Below, in pieces: positions 44,401-55,295 of a stretch of DNA of 64,000 nt (its first letter is position 1; each line of letters opens with the position of its first letter). The translations under genes were made by a program, and so were the position numbers. The stretch is taken from the NCBI GenBank assembly GCA_028683385.1, contig JAQUIJ010000006.1, positions 186,001 through 250,000 of the forward strand, in the 5' to 3' direction. The DNA is from Prolixibacteraceae bacterium (GTDB lineage Bacteria > Bacteroidota > Bacteroidia > Bacteroidales > Prolixibacteraceae). The notes under the pieces are model-generated. The model was given only the letters and a program-made list of their open reading frames with translations, searched no databases and was not told where the DNA came from.

Positions 44401-44691
44401 AGTAATTTCAGTATAAGTTGCTTTGTTATAACCAACAAATGAAATTTCCACCTTGTATGGACCTCCGGTACGCATACCTTGTAAGGTAAAACGACCTTCT
44501 GAATTCGCAATTGTACCATACTGGGTACCTGAAGGCTGATGAACTGCCAGAACTGTAGCTCCCGGTAGAGCTTCATTATTTGCATCTGTAATTTTCCCGG
44601 TAATTCCTGAGGTTGTAACCTGGGAATAACCTGAAAGAACAAATGCAAAAAATGCAATTAGCACGAAATAAACTTTTAGCATCTTTTTCAT
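41413..44691 (-). CDS. Oar-like TonB-dependent receptor with carboxypeptidase-regulatory domain
   Basis: 1092 residues with signal peptide (to ~23). A carboxypeptidase-regulatory-like domain spans ~28-110 (GITGKITDANNEALPGATVL), then a plug with RLNNVTIDGANFNNNFGLSNG, AIDELQVTIAPYDVKQANFVGAG and INAITKSGTNKFKGSAYTF. These are Oar/OmpA-related TonB-receptor hallmarks rather than SusC ones. The barrel ends QLQLGIRYIFN. In Myxococcus Oar exports a secreted protease; in Bacteroidota members probably move proteins or peptides. No SusD partner is adjacent, in keeping with this class. It is a single transcription unit with a 394-nt upstream region shared with nadA. Confidence 0.92.
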   Translation of the reverse strand: MKKMLKVYFVLIAFFAFVLSGYSQVTTSGITGKITDANNEALPGATVLAVHQPSGTQYGTIANSEGRFTLQGMRTGGPYKVEISFVGYNKATYTEITLYLGQSFVLNASLKEQSVDVAEVIVVGAKPSAFGTTKTGASTNISTEQMTILPSISRSLDDFTRLSPYSGGGNSFGGRDGRLNNVTIDGANFNNNFGLSNGLPGGGNPISLDAIDELQVTIAPYDVKQANFVGAGINAITKSGTNKFKGSAYTFLRNQDYRGNSVDGYDLGARPTEKTTTYGFTLGGPIIKNKLFFFVNGERSNSPSPIQQWKLSTDGVANADQNITRVTQSDMEAFKTGLAKYGYDPGSYTNYDGGNLNKKMLARIDWNINNSNKFTVRYNYTKNVADVPTNATSTAATKMTSGRISQNAMAFRNNCYSMDNLVHSFTAELNTRINNNMSNQLLGTYTHIEDVRGSLSSPFPHIDIMKDGDAFMSAGYELFSWNNGVKNNVTSIVDNFTYSLGVHTITAGASYEKQYVSNSFQRFGTGYYRFKSLADFVNGATPESWGLTYGYNGELNPVADLSFGQFSIYAQDEWNITKNFKLTYGVRGDLTSYLNDLVENTEVSKLTFLDGRKINTGMWPTSKMLLSPRVGFSYDVRGDKSLKVRGGTGIFTGRIPLVFFTNMPTNGGMVQNTVTRSGTSADLAKLVPGGKIITDVNEMVSALGLPTTATAALPSSIAAIDPDFKLPQVWKSTLAVDYQIPTSFPMALTVEGMYSKDINAVCQVNANMPDPAQLGFARFNGPDNRYIYSSTRINSAVSDAEVIKNTNKGYGYTLNATYTTEPIKDLKMMFAYTHTVVKEISGNPGSQANSAWQNQASIDGPNQLGLQNSQYVTPNKLVGSISYRFEYAKHLATNVGLYYSGYNTGRYSWVYSSDMNKDGVNNDLMYIPASKDEILFKDLVDSKTKEVFFTAAQQSEAFWKFIEQDPYLSKNKGKYAEAYSAKMPWVNRFDLKISQDFRVKAGSTSNTLQISLDILNFGNLINDSWGVTQTSAPSNYGKVLKYESMNASNTPIYSMYYTTVDGAKVLPTKSFSVYNNQSNCWQLQLGIRYIFN

Positions 44692-45085
44692 AGAAAAATT
44701 GATTTTGATTTCTGCACAAAGAAAGTTAAATGATGTATAATAATATTAAATTGTTTCTTACTATAATGTTATCAATTGATGTCAATTCGATTAATTTCAG
44801 AAGCTGTAATAGAATGAAAACTCAGCCACATTTGACACTCTTTCCTGTTGAAAATTACAATTATTAACTGATTCGGAAAAGTATAGTTATGAACACAGTA
44901 AGTGCTGATAAAATGTTAATAAATATTAAAATCTTGATTTGATAATCATTTTATTTCTAAATAAAAACATTATTAAGAAACTGGTGGGATACTGAAAAGA
45001 GGGCTCAACAAACAATTCAAATCCTGATGTGTTTTTATTTCAGAAAATCATATTTTTGCAGGCTTAATTGATTGCGAAATAATAA
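44692..45085. other. Divergent intergenic region, Oar-like receptor and nadA
   Basis: This 394-nt stretch is AT-rich and carries no open reading frame of note. The nadA-proximal end has a promoter-like pair (annotated separately). I found no clear -33/-7 pair for the receptor and no riboswitch-like structure. Confidence 0.5.
45028..45058 (+). promoter_or_regulatory. nadA promoter
   Basis: TGTG at 45028-45031, 19-nt spacer, TATTTTTG at 45051-45058. The -7 box is a perfect TAnnTTTG and the -33 box matches 3 of 4. The start codon is 27 nt further. Confidence 0.65.
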
Positions 45086-46087
45086 ATGCAAGTGATGGAA
45101 GAAAAACAGATCCGGAAAATGCTTGATGAAAATGGATTTATTGAGGAGCCAATTAGTCCGGAAATGAAGTTGGTTGATGAAATCAACCGTCTGAAGAAAG
45201 AAAAGAATGCGGTCATTCTCAGTCATTATTATGTGGAGAGTGACCTTCAGGATATAGCGGATTATGTTGGCGATAGCTTAGGATTAGCTCAGGAGGCCGC
45301 CAAAACAGAGGCTGATCTGATTGTTTTTGTGGGCGTTCATTTTATGGCCGAAACTGCAAAAATTATTAATCCTTCGAAAAAAGTTATTCTGCCCGATTTG
45401 AAAGCCGGTTGTTCGTTGGCCGATTCTGCCCCAGCCGATAAATTCGCCGAATTTAAAGCTCAATACCCCAATCATCAGGTTATTTCGTACATCAATTGTA
45501 CTGCCGACCTGAAGACCATGACTGACGTGGTTTGCACCTCGGCCAATGCGCTGAAGATTGTAAACAGCTTTCCTCCGGAACAGAAACTTATTTTTGCGCC
45601 TGATAAAAACCTTGGAAATTACATCAACAGCCTGACTGGCCGTGAAATGGTTCTTTGGGATGGCGCCTGCATGGTTCACGAAAAATATTCGGTTGAAAAA
45701 ATTATCGAGTTGATGGATCAGCATCCCGATGCCGAATTTATTGCACATCCCGAGTGCGAAAAGCCTGTTTTGCTGGTAGCCAAATACATCGGTTCAACTA
45801 CCGCGTTGTTGAACTACGTGACTACAAGTCCCCAAAAGAAATTCATAGTGGCCACCGAAAGCGGCATCCTGCACCAGATGAACAAAGCCTGTCCGGATAA
45901 AATTTTCATTCCGGCTCCTTCCATCGATTCGACTTGTGGTTGCAACGACTGTTCGTACATGAAATTGAACAGCCTTCAGAAATTATACATCTGTCTGAAA
46001 AACGAATTACCCGAAATCACCCTTTCCGACGAGGTGATCAAAAAGGCTCAATTGCCGATACTCCGAATGCTCGAAATCTCGAAATAA
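45086..46087 (+). CDS. nadA: Quinolinate synthase NadA
   Basis: 333 residues; M4 is an alternative start. The enzyme condenses iminoaspartate and dihydroxyacetone phosphate to quinolinate in NAD synthesis, using a [4Fe-4S] cluster. Family hallmarks are [36 protein letters not shown] and [11 protein letters not shown]. Likely cluster cysteines are C109, C195 (WDGACMVHE) and one of C284/C286/C289 in [11 protein letters not shown]. nadB and nadC are not adjacent in the window. It sits alone behind its own promoter and before a clear terminator. Confidence 0.97.
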   Translation: MQVMEEKQIRKMLDENGFIEEPISPEMKLVDEINRLKKEKNAVILSHYYVESDLQDIADYVGDSLGLAQEAAKTEADLIVFVGVHFMAETAKIINPSKKVILPDLKAGCSLADSAPADKFAEFKAQYPNHQVISYINCTADLKTMTDVVCTSANALKIVNSFPPEQKLIFAPDKNLGNYINSLTGREMVLWDGACMVHEKYSVEKIIELMDQHPDAEFIAHPECEKPVLLVAKYIGSTTALLNYVTTSPQKKFIVATESGILHQMNKACPDKIFIPAPSIDSTCGCNDCSYMKLNSLQKLYICLKNELPEITLSDEVIKKAQLPILRMLEISK

Positions 46088-46094
46088 AGACTTT

Positions 46095-46123
46095 AAATCC
46101 CAATAATACATTGGGATTTTTTA
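46095..46123 (+). terminator. nadA terminator
   Basis: AAATCCCAA (46095-46103) pairs perfectly with TTGGGATTT (46111-46119), followed by TTTTATTTT. Confidence 0.88.
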
Positions 46124-46154
46124 TTTTCACACTTTCCTTTAAAATCAATTAAAC

Positions 46155-46943
46155 ATGAACCGTTTCAAAATTTTGGGAATCTTCTTTTTTTGCCTGATTA
46201 CACTGTTTCAACTAACAGGTACGGCGAAAAACCCGAACAACAAAAAGCTTGATTTGGATATTGTATTTATTGGCAACAGTATTACTTATGGCGCCAATCT
46301 GGAGAATCCGAAGCAGGATGCTCCTCCGGTTGTTGCTTCAGAAATCCTTCGGAAGAAAACCGGAATCAGTTCAGTTCAATTCTCAAATCAGGGAAGAAGT
46401 GGATTTACTACTGTAAATTATTTACCCGATTCGCCCACATTTGCAGAAGTCATTCAGGCGACGAAACTATTGCACACGAATCCGGAGCATACCCTGATCT
46501 TTTCAATCAAATTGGGAACAAACGACAGTGCCATTTCCGGACCCCAAGGCGCTCCCGTTTCGAAAGAGGACTACCGAAAAAACATGAAAGCTATTATTGA
46601 CGAGTTGCTCCGACAGTTTCCTGACGCAAAAGTTGTGCTTCAGCAACCCATCTGGTACAGCACCAATACCTACAATCGGTCGAAATACCTCGCCGAAGGA
46701 TTAGCGCGATTACAAAGCTATTTTCCTGAACTGGAATCATTGGTTAAAAGCTATTCGGCAACAAATAAAAATCAGGTTTTTATGGGCGATCGGAAGGGAT
46801 TTAACTATTTCAGGAAAAATTACCTGACTGATTTGGTGGCAGAAAAGGGCCAGCAGGGAACTTTTTACCTTCATCCAAATCCCAAAGGTGCAGCACAGCT
46901 TGGTAGCTTCTGGGCAGAGGCTATTTATAAGATTGTGAAATAG
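46155..46943 (+). CDS. Secreted SGNH/GDSL-type hydrolase
   Basis: 262 residues with a signal peptide (FFFCLITLFQLTGTAK). Block I is FIGNSITYG with the catalytic Ser, block III is IKLGTNDSA and block V carries the Asp/His in FYLHPNPKGAAQLG. Secreted SGNH proteins next to glycoside hydrolases are often acetyl-xylan or pectin acetyl esterases; here the GH2 gene converges from the other side. The exact substrate is not decidable. A symmetric terminator closes the gene. Confidence 0.88.
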   Translation: MNRFKILGIFFFCLITLFQLTGTAKNPNNKKLDLDIVFIGNSITYGANLENPKQDAPPVVASEILRKKTGISSVQFSNQGRSGFTTVNYLPDSPTFAEVIQATKLLHTNPEHTLIFSIKLGTNDSAISGPQGAPVSKEDYRKNMKAIIDELLRQFPDAKVVLQQPIWYSTNTYNRSKYLAEGLARLQSYFPELESLVKSYSATNKNQVFMGDRKGFNYFRKNYLTDLVAEKGQQGTFYLHPNPKGAAQLGSFWAEAIYKIVK

Positions 46944-46955
46944 AAATACAGCAAT

Positions 46956-46999
46956 AAAAAAAGACCTGGTCGGATTTCAAAACGGACAGGTCTTTTTAT
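46956..46999. terminator. Bidirectional terminator between SGNH and GH2 genes
   Basis: AAAAAGACCTG pairs with CAGGTCTTTTT across 46956-46997, with a smaller inner stem. A and T runs on both sides fit termination of the two converging genes. Confidence 0.85.
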
Positions 47000-47015
47000 A
47001 AAAATGGATACGACT

Positions 47016-50225
<3,210 letters not shown>

Positions 50226-50420
50226 TTATGGTTTTAGGTGCATTGCAAATTACTGAATATAGACGGCTTCATATATGATATCCCTTATTTGAAATCATAA
50301 AAAAAGTTAAAGAACAGGTTTTGGGGTGAAATGGCGTATTTCAGTCTAAATTGAGTTTTGATATGTCCTTATTAAGGATTTGATTTTTTATATTTGATAA
50401 ACCCTCTGATTTATATACTT

Positions 50421-50894
50421 ATGGCAAATACGTACACTCAAATTCATATTCAGGCTGTATTTGTTGTTCAAGGTCGGAATTGTATAATCAAAAAATCGTG
50501 GAAAGATGAATTATATAAATACATCGTTGGCATAATTCAAAATAACGGACATAAAGTTCTTGCTATAAACGGCATGCCTGATCACATTCATGTGTTTTTG
50601 GGATTGAGACCTTCTCAGTCTTTATCTGATTTAATGCAGGATGTAAAAGGGAGTTCATCTCGATGGATTAATGAAAAAAGACTTGTCTCAAGTCATTTCT
50701 CTTGGCAGGAAGGTTATGGGGCTTTCTCTTATAGCAAATCGCATGTTGATCAGGTTATCGACTATATTAAGAATCAGGAAATTCATCATAGAAAGAAATC
50801 ATTTATGGAAGAATATCTTGAGTTTCTGGAGAAATTTGAGATTTCATATGACAAACGTTATATTTTTAAACCTGTGGAATATTCCGAAGTATAG
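50421..50894 (+). mobile_element. IS200/RAYT-type Y1 transposase
   Basis: 157 residues from the ATG at 50421; a frame opening at 50394 adds nine residues of no family likeness. It has the HUH core NGMPDHIHVFLGLRPSQSLS and the C-terminal helix with VDQVIDYIKNQEIHHRKKS. A Tyr in GYGAFSYSKS is the likely nucleophile. Its solitary state, lack of TnpB, and the palindromic stems just downstream point to a REP-associated tyrosine transposase rather than a classical IS. Such proteins cut single-stranded DNA at hairpin sites and spread REP repeats. No target-site duplication was seen. Confidence 0.88.
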
Positions 50895-50913
50895 GTTGTG
50901 CTGTTAAGCACCC

Positions 50914-51016
50914 AATATGGGTAGAAAAATAAAGCATGGTAAATTATCCCGTCCCGTACGGGACGGAACTTTCACTTCCAACTTATTTGCTACCCATATT
51001 CAATCCCTAACGGGAT
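50914..51016. repeat. Palindromic REP-like cluster next to the transposase
   Basis: An outer inverted repeat AATATGGGTAG (50914-50924) / CTACCCATATT (50990-51000) encloses a perfect 18-bp palindrome at 50949-50966 (CCGTCCCGT and its complement). A smaller ATCCC-TAAC-GGGAT stem is at 51003-51016. The nested layout can extrude as a cruciform and is a likely substrate of the Y1 transposase 55 nt away. Confidence 0.7.
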
Positions 51017-51022
51017 GAAATT

Positions 51023-51055
51023 AAAAAACCCCATCTGGAATTTCCAAACAGGGTT
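51023..51055 (-). terminator. Terminator of ilvE
   Basis: On the minus strand AACCC (51055-51051) pairs with GGGTT (51031-51027) with an inner TGGAA/TTCCA stem, followed by a T run (51028-51023). Confidence 0.75.
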
Positions 51056-51076
51056 CAAAATATCATTTTTGCCTTT

Positions 51077-52096
51077 TTATTCAATAATTGTTACCCAACC
51101 GTGTGTGTCTGGTTCGTCTCCATATTGAATTCCACGCAACTTTTTGTAGAGTTTTTCGCTGATCGAACCAGGCTTGCCGTCTTTGGTAAAGACGTATGAA
51201 ATTTTTTCATCGTAATCGTCGATCCGCTCAATTGGACTAATAACAGCTGCAGTCCCGCAGGCTCCGGCTTCTTCAAAAGTGGCCAGTTCTTCTACCGGAA
51301 TTTGACGACGTTCAACCTTCATTCCCATCTCTTCAGCCAAAACCATCAAACTTTTGTTGGTTATCGATGGCAAAATAGAGCTTGATTTTGGGGTGACGTA
51401 GGTGTTGTTTTTAATTCCGAAGAAATTGGCAGCGCCGCATTCGTCGATGTATTTCTTTTCAACGGCATCGAGGTAAAATACGTTTGAGTATCCTAATTCG
51501 TGAGCTTTCGCTCCGGCAACCAAACTGGCAGCGTAGTTTCCACCAACTTTATATTTCCCCATCCCTAGAGGCGCCGAACGGTCAAACTCGCGCATAATGA
51601 CAAACGGAGTAGTCTGGAACCCGCCTTTAAAATATGGACCTACAGGGGTTACAAACAAAATAAACATGTATTCGTTGGCTGGTTTTACACCGACCTGAGC
51701 ACCGGTTCCAAATAAAAATGGACGGATATACAAGGCAGCTCCCGATTCGTATGGCGGCACAAAACGCTCGTTCAATTTCACCGCTTTAACAACAGCTTCT
51801 TCAAATTTTTCAATCGGAAGTACAGCCATCATCGTTCCCATGCTCGAATCCTGCATTCGTTTGGCATTTTCATCCATGCGAAATACACGTATTTTATTAT
51901 CGGCTCCGCGAAATGCTTTCAACCCTTCAAACGATTCTTGTCCATAATGAATGCAAGTGGCAGCCATGTGCATCGTTACCATTTCGCTGTCGCTAACTTC
52001 CAGATCGCCCCATGCTCCATCTTTATAAGTACAACGGATGTTGTAATCCGTTTTCATATACCCAAATCCTAAATTTTGCCAGTCTATAGTTTCCAT
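51077..52096 (-). CDS. ilvE: Branched-chain amino-acid aminotransferase
   Basis: 339 residues from the ATG at 52096; an in-frame TTG two codons upstream is ignored. It transfers amino groups between glutamate and the keto acids of Val, Leu and Ile, with PLP on K183 (KYKVGGNY). Family motifs are HYGQESFEGLKAFRG, ALYIRPFLFGTG, YIDECGAANFFGI and EEAGACGTAAVISPI. The length and class-IV fold elements match bacterial/mitochondrial BCATs. The DUF2797 gene precedes it by 107 nt on the same strand; they may share a message. Confidence 0.96.
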   Translation of the reverse strand: METIDWQNLGFGYMKTDYNIRCTYKDGAWGDLEVSDSEMVTMHMAATCIHYGQESFEGLKAFRGADNKIRVFRMDENAKRMQDSSMGTMMAVLPIEKFEEAVVKAVKLNERFVPPYESGAALYIRPFLFGTGAQVGVKPANEYMFILFVTPVGPYFKGGFQTTPFVIMREFDRSAPLGMGKYKVGGNYAASLVAGAKAHELGYSNVFYLDAVEKKYIDECGAANFFGIKNNTYVTPKSSSILPSITNKSLMVLAEEMGMKVERRQIPVEELATFEEAGACGTAAVISPIERIDDYDEKISYVFTKDGKPGSISEKLYKKLRGIQYGDEPDTHGWVTIIE

Positions 52097-52203
52097 AATC
52101 AAAAGAGTAGTTTGTCAATCCAAATTTTTTTTGGAGTCATAAATTAACGAAAAAAAAATCGGAGAAGGAAGGATAAAAAGCCTGTTTTCCTAAATTTGGC
52201 ATT

Positions 52204-53013
52204 TTAGTCAATTGCGCTGATTTCCAGAAAGTATCCGTTGTGTTTCCTGATGTTCAGTACTCTTCCGTCCGAAAAAATCAGGTATTGGCCTTTTATTCCA
52301 TTCAGAATTCCTGAAATCACAGGATCCTTATCAAATGAAACACTGGTAATTTTCTCCGGAAAGTCAGAACACGGATAGATCATTTTCCAGATGTGGTTGT
52401 CGGGATGCAAATACTGCTGCAATTCTGCCGGAAGCAATTGGTACGCTTTCTCCTTTTCCCCGGGAAGATTGTATTCCTGAACCGTTTTGTTCTGAAGCAT
52501 GGAACGCCAGTTGGTTTTATCTGAGAAGAAGTTTTTCAGGTAAACTTCAATCACTCCTGAAATGTGGCGGTTGGGTGTTTTGGCCAGAATAATGGCTTCG
52601 CTTGCTCCCTGATCGATCCAACGCGTTGGCACCTGATGATGGCGGGTTACCCCAACTTTCAATTCTCCGGAAACGGCCAAATAGACGAAATGGTCAATCA
52701 GGTCGTGTTCACGAGCCCAGTCCATGTCGCGTGCGATGCCCAGGTGAGCTTTCGACAACTCCGGGCGCATCACTGTTTCACTGGCTTCCGGAGCTGTTTG
52801 CAGACAATTGTAACAAAAGCCCTGTCCGAAGGATGTCTTGGTTCGTTTCCCACATGAAATGCAGTTGATTTGTCCGGTAAATTTCAGACTGATCGATTTT
52901 CCAATCAAATTGTTCATCGGTAATTCGGTTTCTCCGATCGGAAGAAAATACTGAACCGGATCGGCAAATTCAGAGCGCATTTTGATGATATTTCCTGAAC
53001 CAAGCATAGTCAT
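52204..53013 (-). CDS. DUF2797-family protein
   Basis: 269 residues; two in-frame ATGs at the start (53013 and 53007). A zinc-ribbon-like set CISCGKRTKTSFGQGFCYNC is at ~51-70. It is followed by an element reminiscent of GIY-YIG folds, FVYLAVSGELKVGVTRHHQV with downstream ThrArgTrpIleAspGlnGlyAla, the DUF2797 hallmark. The protein is cytoplasmic and uncharacterised; nuclease-like or RNA-related activity is only suggested by the motif order. It sits upstream of ilvE. Confidence 0.8.
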   Translation of the reverse strand: MTMLGSGNIIKMRSEFADPVQYFLPIGETELPMNNLIGKSISLKFTGQINCISCGKRTKTSFGQGFCYNCLQTAPEASETVMRPELSKAHLGIARDMDWAREHDLIDHFVYLAVSGELKVGVTRHHQVPTRWIDQGASEAIILAKTPNRHISGVIEVYLKNFFSDKTNWRSMLQNKTVQEYNLPGEKEKAYQLLPAELQQYLHPDNHIWKMIYPCSDFPEKITSVSFDKDPVISGILNGIKGQYLIFSDGRVLNIRKHNGYFLEISAID

Positions 53014-53161
53014 TGGGTTTTATTTCAATACAAAGAAACGAATTGTTGCCGAATTGGTAACAGTTGCCCGGATGAAAAGGTTTTGGATGATGAAATACAA
53101 TTGTTTTTCTAATGATGTATAAAAAACAAGAGATGCCAATAGTGTTTAAATGCAAATTAGG

Positions 53162-53169
53162 TACTTTTG
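53162..53169 (+). promoter_or_regulatory. -7 box upstream of the histidine kinase
   Basis: TACTTTTG is a perfect TAnnTTTG box, 82 nt before the kinase start codon. No good TTTG at -33 is present; AGTG at 53141-53144 is a poor match. Confidence 0.45.
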
Positions 53170-53251
53170 AACAGAGTGGCATTTCTTAATGTCATAAACA
53201 AGAAGAAACTGATCGATAGCCAAACGAAATAATTATGGGGATGATTTTAAA

Positions 53252-54748
53252 ATGAAAGACCGCGAATATAAATCTATTTTAGCTCTGCTTCAGGAAGCAA
53301 TAGTCGTTCATGCAAGAGACTCGAGTATCTTGTATTCCAACATTAAAGCACAAAAAATACTTGGGATTAAAGAAATTAATTTCTTAGGTAAAAAATCAGA
53401 AGAGCTATTTCAGATTTTTGTAGATAGAAATTCGGTTGAACTGAAGGTAGAAGATTTTCCGGTTAACATCGTATTAGCTACAAAAGAAAAATTACGAAAA
53501 TATATAGTTGGAATAAAAAGGCCCGACAAAAACGATATCATCTGGTGCAAAATAAATGCAACTCCACTATTTACAAATAGCCATAAGATCGATAAGGTTA
53601 TAGTTAATTTTATTGAAATTAGTGAACGAAAGAAAACCGGAAAGTATCCTATTGATGTTGACGAAAAATTCAATCAACTTATTAAAAATTCATTTGATAT
53701 AATAGTGCTTTTAGATTCAGACGGGATACAGCGATTTGTGAGTGATTCCTGTGAGAAAATATTGGGTTATAGCCCCGAGGAGCTTACAAATATTTCTGTG
53801 ATCGACAGCATGATACATCCTGATGATCAGGAAAAAGCGATTACTGAGTTTAGGAATATTTTAAATAATGTAGGTGTTGGAGGAACACAATACAGGCACA
53901 AACACAAAAATGGTGGATGGGTGTATCTTGAAGCCTTTGGATCCAATCAGATCACTAATCCTAGTATAAATGCTGTGGTACTTAACGTGCGCGATATTAC
54001 CGACCGTAAAATTGCTGAAGAAAAGTTGATGGAAAATGAAGCCCGTTTAAAGGAGTTGGTTGCCACCAAAGATAAATTTTTCACCATTATTGGGCACGAC
54101 CTGAAAAGTCCGTTTAACAGCATCGTCGGATTTAGTGATTTGTTGGTGGCCCAAATTCAAGGCCAAGATTACCAAGGTATTGAAAGATACGCCACGATTA
54201 TCCAGAATTCCTCGCAGGAAGCTATGAATTTGCTTACCAATCTATTAGAATGGTCGCGAGCTCAAACAGGAAAAGTGGAGTTTAATCCCGAATATATTGA
54301 ACTTGTTTCATTTATAAACGGAGTATCGAACTTATTTTGGGGTGCCGCACAACAAAAATCAATTACTATTTCTTGCGAGTTGCCACATAATATGCCTGTT
54401 TTTGCTGATAAAGCTATGCTGAGCACCATTTTAAGAAACCTGATATCAAATGGCCTAAAATTCACAAATCCCGGAGGAAAAATTGTAATTTCAACGGAGC
54501 AGAAAAATAATGAAGTGGTAGTTTCGGTAGCCGATAACGGAATAGGCATTAAAAAAGAAAATATCAACAAATTATTCCTGATTGAAGAAAGCTGTTCAAC
54601 TGTTGGTACCAGAAACGAGAAAGGAACAGGATTGGGCTTGATGCTATGTAAAGAATTTATTGAAAAACATACCGGTAGATTGTGGGTAGAAAGTGAGGAA
54701 GGGAAAGGAAGTATTTTCAATTTCACAATACCAAACCACAAAGAATGA
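53252..54748 (+). CDS. PAS-domain sensor histidine kinase
   Basis: 498 residues, no membrane helix, hence cytoplasmic. Two PAS domains: ~1-125 (VVHARDSSILYSNIKAQKIL) and ~135-260 (DIIVLLDSDGIQRFVSDSCEKILGY, ending in the PAC motif LNVRDITDRKIAEEK). HisKA follows with phospho-acceptor H282 in IIGHDLKSPFNS. The ATPase domain has N box NLISNGLKF, DNGIGIKKEN and GTGLGLMLCKEF. No response regulator is adjacent, so it is an orphan kinase. Its stop overlaps the start of the GNAT-like gene by 4 nt (ATGA), so the two proteins are made in a fixed ratio. Confidence 0.94.
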   Translation: MKDREYKSILALLQEAIVVHARDSSILYSNIKAQKILGIKEINFLGKKSEELFQIFVDRNSVELKVEDFPVNIVLATKEKLRKYIVGIKRPDKNDIIWCKINATPLFTNSHKIDKVIVNFIEISERKKTGKYPIDVDEKFNQLIKNSFDIIVLLDSDGIQRFVSDSCEKILGYSPEELTNISVIDSMIHPDDQEKAITEFRNILNNVGVGGTQYRHKHKNGGWVYLEAFGSNQITNPSINAVVLNVRDITDRKIAEEKLMENEARLKELVATKDKFFTIIGHDLKSPFNSIVGFSDLLVAQIQGQDYQGIERYATIIQNSSQEAMNLLTNLLEWSRAQTGKVEFNPEYIELVSFINGVSNLFWGAAQQKSITISCELPHNMPVFADKAMLSTILRNLISNGLKFTNPGGKIVISTEQKNNEVVVSVADNGIGIKKENINKLFLIEESCSTVGTRNEKGTGLGLMLCKEFIEKHTGRLWVESEEGKGSIFNFTIPNHKE

Positions 54749-55224
54749 TTCTAAGCAATTTTGAACGATTGGTACAACTGGCAGACGAAGTTTTTGCCGT
54801 TAAAAATGACCCGAGTCAACTGGATGTCAATGCCGAGGTATTGGAGCGCCTATACAAGCTTCATCCGGCAACAGTTTCAGCATTCGACGATGGAAATGGA
54901 CCAGTTGCCTGGGTTTTGCTCATCCCGACCACTCTCGATTTGATGAACCGGTTTCTTGAAAAGCAGATTTCGGAAAAAGAACTTTTCGATCTTACACCGC
55001 TTGATGCCAAATACGATGCGATTTATCTTTGCTCTGCGCTTGTTTTGGAAGAATTCCGCCGGAAAGGAATTACCAAACAGCTTGCTTTATCTGCTATTGA
55101 TAACATTGGCGAAATCCATCAGTTGAAAGCAGCTTTTGTTTGGGCTTTCACTCCTGAAGGTGATTGGACTGCCGAAGCTATTGCAAATTTGGCAAAGTTG
55201 CCGCTTTTTAAAAGGGAGAAATAA
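54745..55224 (+). CDS. GNAT-family acetyltransferase-like protein
   Basis: 159 residues. The acetyl-CoA-binding segment is visible as YLCSALVLEEFRRKGITKQL at ~92-111 (motif A with R/KxxG). Preceding strands include GPVAWVLLIPTTLDLMNRF and following ones AAFVWAFTPEG. The fold assignment rests on motif A. Substrate unknown. Overlap with the kinase gene suggests a signalling link, for instance protein acetylation or a shared stress response, but nothing in the sequence shows it. Confidence 0.75.
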   Translation: MILSNFERLVQLADEVFAVKNDPSQLDVNAEVLERLYKLHPATVSAFDDGNGPVAWVLLIPTTLDLMNRFLEKQISEKELFDLTPLDAKYDAIYLCSALVLEEFRRKGITKQLALSAIDNIGEIHQLKAAFVWAFTPEGDWTAEAIANLAKLPLFKREK

Positions 55225-55295
55225 ACAGTACAGTTAGCTATCCCAGATTAGTATTAAATACAGAACCTAACCCAGATCATCTTCAAACAATAACT

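Noticed and set aside
50394-50420. A longer start for the Y1 transposase
   Set aside because: The extra nine residues do not match the family, and the ATG at 50421 begins the conserved part.
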